From contig NC_084847.1 in the NCBI RefSeq assembly GCF_033115175.1, positions 51,097,612-51,161,611 on the forward strand: a DNA stretch of 64,000 nucleotides, read 5' to 3'. The translations under genes and the position numbers were made by a program. Positions 29,601 to 41,000 of the stretch are shown here, piece by piece. Source of the stretch: Lepus europaeus. Lineage: Eukaryota > Chordata > Mammalia > Lagomorpha > Leporidae. The notes beneath the pieces are model-generated. The model worked only from the letters and a program-made list of their open reading frames with translations. It was not told the origin of the DNA and searched no databases. The first letter of the stretch is position 1; every line of letters starts with the position of its first letter.

Positions 29601-32600
29601 CTGTTGGGATCCTGATCGCCTTGCACCTGCCAGCCGGGCTCAGGTGGATCGAGAGAGCAAAGAGAGGGAGGAGTGTGACCCTGGCTAGCTTGTGCTGGCC
29701 ACCCTGAAGGCTGGAGGCAGAGGGGGTGGGAAAAGGAGGTTGTGGGCCTGTCTCTGGCTCACTTACTCACTGCTCCGGGAGCAGCCTCACCTCCAAAGGC
29801 CCCGGCTCCTGGGATGGCTCCACCGGCCCCGAGCCCAGCAGCTCCGAGCCCTCCAGGTCCCCCTAGGCCTGTGGAGAGAGCCGTGTGTCAGCTCCCGCAG
29901 GTCGGAGGGTGTGGAAGGGGCAGGTGTCACCCTCCACCCACCCCACTCTGACCCAGGCAGAACAGGGACTCCCTGGAGGGCCCTGGACAGGCCTAGAAAT
30001 CCAAGTCTCCGACACTTGGAAGAGGATCCCCCCGAGCCTCGGGTCTGGCGGCCTCCCCTCCCACACCCTGCAGTACCCACCAAACTGGGAGGCTTTGGCT
30101 GCCGCTTTAGCTGCGGCAGCGGCTGCAGCAGGTCCAGCATCTGGGGACAGAGAGGGAGCTCAGGGAGGGGTGCTCCACAGTGCTCAGGACCCTCCCCCTC
30201 CCCCCTCCCTGCCCCGCCCACCCCGGGGGTTCCAACTCACCTACCGCACCTGGGACACCTGCTCCGCCCAGCCCCCCGGGCACGCCGAGACCCCCGGGCA
30301 CACCGAGAGCTCCAGGCACGCCTCCCGCTCCTGTGGAGAGAGGGTGGAAGGATGGAGGGACACCCGGCCCCGGAGCAGGGGGGGCGCTGCCCAGGAGGTC
30401 CTTTCTAGAACGCCTGGCTGTGCCCCTGGCAATCAGGCAAGGGCCAGCTCCCTCAGGCCTTGGCCTTCCCGTCCCTAACACAGGAAGGCGTGGACCCCTG
30501 TCTGACGGCTTTTCCCAGGCGTATCAGCAGGGAGCTGGCTCAGAAGTGGAGCAGCTGGGTCTCGAATTGGCGCCCATGGGATGCCGGCGGTGAAAGCGGA
30601 GGCTTAGCCCACTGCGGCATAGTACCAGTCCCCTTGCTGCTATTTTTTTTTTTTTAAATTTGTTTGAAAGGCAGAATAACAGATAACAGAAAGCAAGCCA
30701 GTAAGACAGAGAGAGAGAGCGCTTCCACCCCATGATTTACTCCCCAGATGCCCACAGCAGCTGGGAGGTGGATCAGGCAGAAGCCAGGAGCCCAAAACTC
30801 CATCCAGGTCTCTCATGGGGGTGCCAGGGACCCAAGCATTTGAGCTGTCACCTGCTGCCTCCCAGGAGGTGCCTTAGGAAGAAGCCGGTGGGAAGCAGAG
30901 TGGGGATTTGAACCTGGGCACTCCGACAGGGAGTCCTCTAATTGCTCCACAAATCCGCTGCGCCGCCGTTCAGCCCACTGGGCATTGCAAGGGGAAAGCT
31001 AAGATCTCACCACCCCCATTCTGCAGACGGGAAAACTGAGGCCAAGCAGAGGTAAAGCACGTGCTTGAGGCCGGCTGTGGAGCCAGCGCGCTGTGCCGCA
31101 CCACGTAGCCTCCCCGAAAAAGTGGCTGCTGAGTCAGGCCCGGCCCAGCCGCCAGCAAGGAAGGGCAGAGGGGGCCGCGCGGGTTCCCGGCCGCTGGGGG
31201 CGGGGGCCGAGAAAGCCCGGGGTTTTTCCGAAGTGGAAACTGGCCCCAAGTGGACCAGCCGGGCTGCTTGGCAGATCCCTGGAATGTGGGGCCCCGGGCG
31301 GGCGCGGAGCTGGCCAGGCGGGGCCGCCAGAGTGCCACGTCCCTGGGCTGGTTCAGGCCCGGCTGTCTGGAAGGCCGGCAGCAGGGGCCAAGGGTGTGGC
31401 GGGGAGGCAGGGGCCCCTCCTGGGGTTCTCGGCAGGGTGCAGCTGCTCCCCTGGGGGTCTGCAAACCGGATGGCGAGTTCTTCAGAGGCACCGCAGGCAT
31501 TTAGTAGCAGCGGCCAGTCTGTGACGGCCCCACAAGTGGACTTTTCCTGTCCTGACCAAGCCTGCCGGTGCCCAAGGCGACCGCGGGCGGCGGGGATGCT
31601 GCACTCACCGTATTTCGCTGCCTTAGCTGCAGCCAGGGATCCAGGCACTGGAAGGGAAAGGGAAAGGGAAACAGAGCAGGGTCAGCGGCTGAGCTCTGGG
31701 CCTTGGCGTTCTTTCTGCCTCCTCCAGGGAGCCCTGCCTGATTTCCTCAGCCTCCGTTGCTTCCTCCAATCCCTGATCCCGTGACTGCTCCATCGGGAGC
31801 TGCCAGAGACGGAGTCCCTCTCCCTCACTCGAGCTTCTTCCTTCTACCCAGCCCTTCCAGTTCCCTCTAGAGGAGCCTGCCTGAGGTTGGGTGGGGCCCG
31901 GTAACCACACAGTGAAGAGTTGCAGGTCCTAGTGGTCTCTTTGCCATGGGGCATCGCTGAAGAAGTACTAGACCAGCTTACCCTGGCCCTAGGGGCCCCC
32001 CACACCCTTCTTCCCTGCCTGGCAGGTGGACTTTTGCTGAGTTTGGAGCCCAGTCACCCCTCCACCAGGGAGGGAGACACTCTGGAATCTGGGATTTGGG
32101 GGTCCCCTGGCCCATCCTCCCCCCCACTCCCAGTCTGCTAGCCCACGTGTCTCTGACTGCTCAGAAAAAGCTAATGAGGAATTCACTGTGCACCCTTGGG
32201 TGGTAAAGGGGAGCAGTGGAAATGACGCGGTGGGAGGAGAAGGGGGTTTCCTTCCTCTGAACTCGGGGTACGAGAAGGCCCCTCACCTGCACCTGCTCCG
32301 AAGCCAGGCACACCAGCACCAACTCCAAGCCCAGGCACACCAGCACCAACTCCAAGCCCAGGCACACCAGCACCAACTCCAAGCCCAGGAACGCCAGCAC
32401 CAAGCCCGGCAGCGGCCCCTACAGAAAGCGGGGGGGCAGTGGGGTGGCGTCCGCAGAGAGGGAGCCCACCCTGTGGAGGTGACCTCTGCCAGGAGCTGAC
32501 TCGGGCCCCGAGGGGAGGGGCCCAGGCGGGAGCAGCAGCTTCCTCCACGCCTTTGCACCCGGCTCCACACTTAGCCAGCTCCATCCCTGTTCTCCATGCC

Positions 32601-35600
32601 CACACAGTCCGGCCCTGCTCCCCTCCGGCCCCAGGCTGGCCTTGGAGACCGCCCACTGTGGATGCCACCTCCCTCTCCCAGGGCCTCTCCTGCTCTTGGG
32701 CAGCTTCTGCATCTGCTCTGGGCTCGGTGGGGGACAAGGTGGGGAGGCAGAAAGGGCACTCACGGTACTGAGCCTTGGCGGCTGCCTTCGCAGCAGACTT
32801 GGCCGCAGCTGGGGTCCCCACTCCTGGAGGGAGAGAGGGTGCTCACGGACGGGATCCAACAGAGAGGACTCCAGGGGTCCCTCAAGCCCGCCCGCCCCCG
32901 CGGCTCACCAGGGACTCCTGCCACCCCAGGGCCGATGCCGCCGGGGACAACGCCAGGAACTCCACCGATCCCAGGGCCGACGCCGGGAATCCCGCCAACG
33001 CCGGGAACCCCACCGACGCCGGGAACCCCGCCGACACCAGGGCCTAACCCTGCAGAAGTGAGAACAGTCAGTCCCTAAGCAAGGCCCAGCCAGTGAGGGT
33101 GAAGCTGACAGATGGAGCACAGGGCTGGGAGCCTGGAAATGGGGTTCTCATGGCAGCCCTGGCCCAGACTCGCTGTGTGACCTTGAACCTGCTACTTGGC
33201 CTTGATGGGCTTCAGCTTTCTCATACCTAATCCTGGGCAGGTACAGTTTCAGATGCTGCTAACTTCGAGAGGGGCAGGGACCCCTTGGAGACTTCGAGAG
33301 GGGGCAGGTGGCAGGGGTATGTGGGAAAGGGGGTTTTGCCAGGCAATCGGGCCTGGGTTCGAATCCTTTCAGCAGTGTAGCTGTGGGCGAGGTAAAAAAG
33401 CTGTAGGGGCCTCAGTTTGTACACCTATAAAATGGGAATAGTAACGCCAGCTTCCCAAGATTGGTGTGGCTCTGAGCTGGGGGGCGGGGTCAGTGAGACT
33501 AGGAGGCAGCAGGGGCTTGGGGGGGGGCACAGAGTCTTCTTCTCACCCTGTAACCATAATCACGCTCCATCAACGCCCCCAGTCACACCCCTACACGTGC
33601 CCCCAGAGTGGTAAGGGAGGCCCACGCCCAGAACGTGGCAGACCCCAGAGCCTGGGACACAGAAAACGGTGCTCTGGTACCAGGGCTGGGAGCAGGTGCA
33701 CTGGGGGGCGGGGCGTCACTTACCAAACTGAGCAGCTTTGGCGGCTGCTTTGGCAGCAGCGGCAGCTGCCGGGGTCCCAGCACCTGGAGGGGAGAGGAAA
33801 GGGGGTGCTGTGGAAAGCCCTCCCAGAATCCATCCTTAGGGAGCTGGCCCCTCCCGGAAGTCCCTCCCCGTGCACATGTGGAAGAAGGAGGTGTGTGGAG
33901 GCGACCCTGGGGCAGGCAGCCTGGGGGCTCCATGCCCAGCTCTGGGGGACACCGCCTGGCTCCTGGCCACCTCCTTGGGCTCAGTGCAGATGCAGCTCTG
34001 AGCCTGTGAAATCCCAGCCCTGAGCTATGGCAGGGGGGAAGCTGTGTTTGGAGAGGACTTGACAATCTTGTCCTAAAACTATTCTAGAAGCCCAGGGAGC
34101 CAGGGGCAGGTGATTGGAGCAGTGGTTTAAGACGCTGCTTGCGATGCATCTCATGTCGGAGGGCCTGGGTTCGAGTCCGGCCTCTGCTTCCTATTTCAGC
34201 ATTTTTGCTAATGCACACCCTGGGAGGCAGTAGTGACGGCTCAAGTACTTGGGTTCCTGCTACCTACGTGGGAGACTCAGATGGAGTTAGTTCTGGGGAA
34301 CTGGTTCGGCCTGGCCCAGTCCTGGCTGTTGCAGGCATTTGGGGAATTAATAAGTGGATGGAAGATTCCTCTGTCTCTGTCTCTCTCTCCCCCTCCCCCT
34401 TTTGAATAAAAACCAAGGATTGGATGGGGAAGCTTCGTGCTAAGGATGCTGTCATTTCAAGAATTCTAATAGGGGCAGGGCTTGAAAGGGGAATTTTCTC
34501 CCAGAAAGAAAAAATGCAGATGAAAGTTTTCTGATGGGGACAATAAAAACCAAGCAAGTGTGTCCCTGGATGTCACGGTCACTTAATTTCATCATCCCTT
34601 TGCCATCTGATAAGTGGAGAAGCAAAGAGTGATGGGTCCTCCACTTGGTAAGAAACCAGAAAGGACCCTTGGGAAAATGAAACTCTCCCCCCCCAACTGG
34701 GCAGTGCAGGGCTCCCATAGGCTCACCCTTGGAGCCTCCCCCAGCCAGAGACGGGCGGCAGGTACCCATGGAGGGCCCGCCCTCTGCTTCAAGGGAGACT
34801 GTACGCCCTGTGCCCCATCTCTAGGCTCAGTCTTCCTGTCTGGGAAATGGGTCAAACTCTAGGACCCCTTCTGGGAGACGAAGCACACCGGTCTCCACCT
34901 TGGGGCCTTAGCTCACCTGGAAGGCCTCCAACGCCTGGCACCCCTGGTACTGCACCTGCTGCGCCTGGCACCAGCCCTCCCAGGGCTCCGGCTCCTGCAG
35001 CACCTGGAGCGGGGACAGTAAACCATGTCCAGTCTTGTCTCTCCCAATGCCCCTCCACCTCTAGGGGGCGCTGGGGTGCGGGCAGAAACAGCAGGGCTGG
35101 GGTTCGGGCGGGAAGCAAGGTGCCAGCAACCTTAATGGGATGACTGCATGGGCAGAGCGGTGGCTTTGGAAAACAGGAGATAGGGACCAGAGACTTGTGA
35201 CCCCGCCCAGGTCCCTTGGCCGCTGGATGCCTGCACTGGGGAGCTGCTCTAAGCTGGGGCCCCACTGACAGCAGGGTCTGGGGTGTGGGCAGGGACGAGC
35301 ACTCACCATACTTGGCAGCTTTGGCTGCAGCTGCTGCCTGGGCTGCTGCTGAGAGGAAACACAGGGACCCTCAGAAACCTTGCTTGCAGCTCCTCAGGGT
35401 GGGGTCTATAACAACCCGCCCCCATCCCGCCCCTCCCCCCCAACACAGAGCCAGACAGAAGAGGCGTTCCCCACCCCTCCCTCTGGTGTGTTCCCCAGAC
35501 AGAACTAAGGCTCACGGGAAATGCCAGCTCCAGGGACTCCACCAACTCCCGGTGCGACGCCGTAGCCAGGAAAGCCCCCAGCACCCACCCCGTAGGTGGG

Positions 35601-38016
35601 AATGCCTCCCACGCCTACTCCGGCTCTAGCTCCTGGAGGGAGAGAGAATCGGGTGGAAAGGACCTCCATGAGTGAGGCTGGGAGGGCTCCGGGGTGGGGC
35701 GGGCTAGCCGACAGGGGAGGAGGACACAAGGGTCCTCCGAGCCTGGTCTAGGGCAGGACACCATGTGATGCAGGGACCAGCTCTTGTTGGATACGGGGAG
35801 CCTGGGGGCAAGGCTCGTATCCCCAGCCAGGAGGGGGCCATCCTGGGACCTGTGGCCTCGTGGGGGTGGTGTAGTCCTTGGGCCCTCCAGGTCCCCACCC
35901 CTGCCCCCTGCTCTGGGTGGCTGCACGTGGGCCCCTTCAATGCAAGCGCAGAACGGGGGCCAGAGCTCGCAGAGCGGCACTCACCGTACTTGGCCGCCTT
36001 GGCGGCTGCTTTAGCAGCTGCAGCTGGTGACACAGCCCCTGCAGAGACCCAGGGGGACACACACGCTCAGGGCGGGATGGAGGGGAGACCCTCTGCCCAC
36101 CCACCTGTCTGTCATCTGTCTTCTTTCTATCCATGGAGCCAACACCGAGTTGTCCACTCCTCCACTCACTGGCTCCTGTCTCCAACCACTGTCTGACTCA
36201 CTTCTATGTCTGTTATTTATCTATCATCCCTGGACCTCAACGCACCCACCCAACCATCTAACTCTGCCCAGCTACCCATCCACTTACCCAGCCATCTGCC
36301 CCTCTGCCTATTCACCCAGCTATTTGCCTAGTGGTCCACGTGGACACTTACCTGACCACCCAGCTGTCCATCTGCCCACCCATCCACCCATCCACCCATC
36401 CACCCATCTACCCATCCACCCATCTATTTATCATTTACTGAGCACCTATTCAGCTAAGGGCTAAGAAACAGAGATGAAAGACAGTTCCTGCCCCTATCCA
36501 ACCACCTATCCCTCTACCCTACCATCTATCCAACTACCCTACCATCTATCCATCTACCCTACCATCTATCCAACTACCCAACCATCTATCCAACTACCCT
36601 ACCATCTATCCATCTACCCTACCATCTATCCAACTACCCAACCATCTATCCATCTATCCAACTACCCAACCATCTATACTTATACCCAGCCATCTATCCA
36701 TCTATCCAACTACCCAACCATCTATCCAACTACCCAACCATCTATCCAACTACCCAGCCATCTATCCATCTATCCAACTACCCAGCCATCTATACTTATA
36801 CCCAGCCATCTATCCATCTATCCAACTACCCAACCATCTATCCAACTACCCAGCCATCTATCCATCTATCCAACTACCCAACCATCTATCCAACTACCCA
36901 GCCATCTATCCATCTATCCAACTACCCAACTATCTATCCAACTACCCAACCATCTATACTTATACCCAGCCATCTATCCATCTATCCAACTACCCAACCA
37001 TCTATACTTATACCCAGCCATCTATCCATCTATCCAACTACCCAAACATCTATCCAACTACCCAGCCATCTATCCAACTACCCAACCATCTATCCAACTA
37101 CCCAGCCATCTATACTTATACCCAGCCATCTATCCATCTATCCAACTACCCAACCATCTATCCAACTACCCAGCCATCTATCCATCTATCCAACTACCCA
37201 ACCATCTATCCAACTACCCAGCCATCTATCCATCTATCCAACTACCCAACCATCTATCCAACTACCCAACCATCTATCCAACTACCCAGCCATCTATACT
37301 TATACCCAGCCATCTATCCATCTATCCAACTACCCAACCATCTATCCAACTACCCAACCATCTATCCAACTACCCAGCCATCTATCCATCTATCCAACTA
37401 CCTACTTTGCATTTGCCACTCATTCATCTGTTCATCTGCTCACCCGACACTGTCTGTCCATCCATAGATCCATTGATCCATCAATCTATTCATACATCCA
37501 ACCATGCCTCCATCCATCCATCCATCCATCCATCCCCCATTCTCCCATCTAATCCCTTATTCAATTCCCCACTGGCCTATCCATTTGCCTTTACACCTAC
37601 CCATTCATCTACCCACTTAACTTTTTATCTATCATCTATCACCCGTCTGTCCCTCCCTCCCTCCCTCCATGTGTCCACCCATCCTTTTATCTGTCCGTCT
37701 ACCCATCCACACACCAACCCACCTCCTCATCCATAAATTTGCCTACTCATCCACAGGGACACTCAGCTGACCGCCCAGCTGTCCATCCACCCATCCATTC
37801 ACCTTTCCCTGAGCAGCTAGCTACTCAGCTAAGGGCTCAGAAACATGGAGATGACGAAGGCAGAGCTCCTGCCCCCAGGAGCCCACTGGCAGCCAGGATG
37901 TCAACTGGAGAAGATGACACAGGTTGTAGCTAATCAGAGATTGTTACGGTCAAGGGAGTGTATGGCCAGGGATATGGACAGAGGGATGAGGTGCCAGAAA
38001 ACCCAGAGGTATTTGC

Positions 38017-38092
<76 letters not shown>

Positions 38093-41000
38093 GCCCAGCT
38101 CACCTGGTACACCTGCAATGCCTGGGACCCCAATACCTGGGATCCCAGCCCCTGGAATCCCGGCACCTGGGACTGCAGCTCCTGGTCCACCAGGCACTAA
38201 GCCTCCAGCAGCCCCTGTGGAAGGAGGAGCGAGTGTCCTGGCCTGAACCCTGCAGCGGTTCAGGAGGAGAGATAGCTGTGCGGGACTGCCGGCGAGGCGG
38301 CCTTGCATGGATGCAACTGGTCAGAGGCAGGGAGAGAGCTGGGGGCTCTGGCTCCGCGGCTGTGTCTAAAGCACACGCAGAACCCTGCTGCTGGGCCTCC
38401 AGGCCCCAATGCAGCAGACACCTTATGGGGGCAGCCCTGGGGGTGGGGAGGAAGTAGGAGGAGCAGGTGTCCCCTCCACCTGCTGAGCCAGCTGGCTGGC
38501 ATCCCAGGTAGGGTACAGCCAGAATGGACAAAGGCGAGGAGACAGGAAGACCACGTGCTTGGGGAGCAGGATAGGGAGGCTCTGTAGGTGGACAAGGGCA
38601 AAGTGACCCTCACGGGCCTGGGATCTCCAGGGCCCAGCTCTCTGGGCTTGCACTCACCATACTTGGCTGCCTTTGCGGCTGCAGCGGCAGCAGCAGCAGC
38701 GGGAGCTCCGGCCCCTGGAAAGGCAGGCACGGCGAGTGAGGTCCTTGCCACGTGGCCTCGGGGCACGGGTGGGGGGGGGAACCCCTAGCCTGCCCCGCCC
38801 CGACCAACGCTACCTGCGATGCCTCCGATCCCAGGAACTGCCCCGGGAACGCCGCCCACACCGACACCGGGGACACCGCCCACGCCAACTCCAGGGATGA
38901 CTCCGGCTCCTGCAGCACCTGCCGTGGTGGGGGAGGGGCGCTCAGTGTGGCTCCCCTGAGGCCGGGCAGGATGGCCACTGGGCTGGAGGCATTTTTTTAG
39001 CTGGCACAAAGCCATGGGGGAAGGAACCCCAGATGTCTGCGGCTGGGCCTGCTTGGGAAGGCACCCCGTTCCTGCCTCCCTCCCCCTCGCCTGGCCCCCG
39101 TTCTCTGATTGGCCCCCAGAGTGTCCATTTCAACACGCTCATTAAGACGACTTGCATGTTTTTGGACAAATCCCGTTCTGATCGCTGCCACATATTGAGA
39201 AACCACAAGCGGCCGCTGGCCGGGCCAAAGGGGCCCCCGAAGGAATGTTCAAGCCTTCCTCTCCCTGTGTTCCGAGGACCCGGCCAAGTCTGTAATCCAA
39301 GCGCCTGGCCGCCTGGCGCTGCCCGCTCTCCACTCCTGCATTCCAGCCGGCCCCTCCACTCCCGGCCTGGCCAAGGAGCCCCAGCGCCTGGGAGCCTCGG
39401 GGCGGGAGGGCTCTGGGGACAGGGACCCGGCTCAGTGCTGCTGCAGCTGCCACCTGTCCCACCCTGGAGGCAGGAAGGGCCCCCTTGGGGCTGACCCCTA
39501 GCCAGCTGGGGTTGCTCTGATGCCCACTCCGCCCACTGCACGGACAGGGGAAAATCACGATGCACCCACAGTTGTGCTATCCAAGGGGATGTGGGCTCCA
39601 GGCAGTTTCAAATTTTTATGGGACACATTAAATTGATACATCGCTATTAAGTTTTTAAAATGCTCGTATATATGCCACCTAAAATTATCTCTGTAACCGC
39701 TGCGGAATGCACGCCTCTACCCAGGCTCCGCCTTCCCGTCCTAACCACAGCGGCATCTGTATTTGGAGGCTTGAAGCAAATGTCACTGTCTCTGGGGAGC
39801 TTTCCCCAGGTAGAAGCTGTAGAAGCTCTTTCTCCAGCAGAGCCCTCGCCTGCCCTGGACCCCAGAGCTGGAGGAGGGAGGGAGGCAGGGAGGGAGGGAG
39901 AGAGAGAGGTGGGAGCGGGATGGAGGGAAGGGGGGAGGGAGGATGAAGGGTGGGTGGACAGAGGGATGGGAGAAGTTCCGTGGGGGGATGGGAGAGATGA
40001 ATGGGAGGATGGAGGGAGGGAGGGGATGGAGGGAGGGAGGGGTGGATACTTGGATGGATAGATGGAAGGATGGATGGAGGGGATGGATACATGGGTGGGT
40101 GGATGGATGGAGGAAGGGAGGGATGGTGTTGAAAAGCTCCATAAACGAGGGTTAGCTGTCTGTGAGGCAGGTTCCCAGCCATAACAGGGCTGGAGAAGTT
40201 GGGGACAGCGGGGGGATCAGAGGTACTCACCATACTTAGCTGCTTTGGCTGCCGCTGCAGCCTGGGGACCAACTCCTGGGGCGAGGGAGAAAGGAGAGGC
40301 AGGGGGAGACTCAGAGAACAGTGCACCTGCATCTCCAGCCCACCCGTGCCAGCCCCGAGTGAGCCACCCATTGCCGTAAGTTGTGGGCAGGGGCTTCCCA
40401 GGAGGCAGAGGCTGACAGAGCCACTCCTGATCCGGATCCTTCTCCAGGGTCAGACCAGGGTCTGGGTGAGGGGAGCCCGCCTGCTTCCTGGAGGGAGCCA
40501 GATAATCCAGACCATCTCTAGAGCCTGGGTCATCGGCTCCTCTTTAGCCACAGGTGGGTAAGGCTTTCCTTACCTGTGCCTGTCGGGTAGCCGGCCTTGG
40601 CCCCTGCACCTGCCACTCCTCCGGGGCCATAGCCTGTGACAGAGGCGCTCGGGGTCATCCATACAGGCCTGACCGCTGCTGCCTTCCCCCTGCCCTGCTG
40701 CCCTGAGTCTCTCCTTGTCACCCGCCCCCCAAAGAGGGAAAAGAAACAGCAGGGGGGTCCTCCCACTGGACAGATGGACACAGAAGCTCAGGGGGGAAAA
40801 CAGGGCTTGCCCAAGGCTTTGCATTAAGCAGGAGGGTTTGGAGAGAGAATCAGGCTGGGGGGGGGGGGCTGGGGCCACAGCGCCCCCACCAGGCCCCTGA
40901 AGCAGGGAAGATCTAGAAGCCAGGCACCAGGAGGGCTGGGCTCACCGTAGGGCAGTTTCCCAGTGCTGTAGGGCAGTCCGTAGCCACCTGCGGAGAGGGC

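Noticed and set aside
29770-29790. Downstream GTGAGT as donor for ELN exon 30
   Set aside because: It would break the uniform codon split; the donor at 29790 keeps the frame and matches the family module.
36474-37736. 420-codon open frame on the + strand
   Set aside because: It lies wholly in a tetranucleotide satellite in an ELN intron; the translation is a repeat of [12 protein letters not shown]-like phrases with no protein character.
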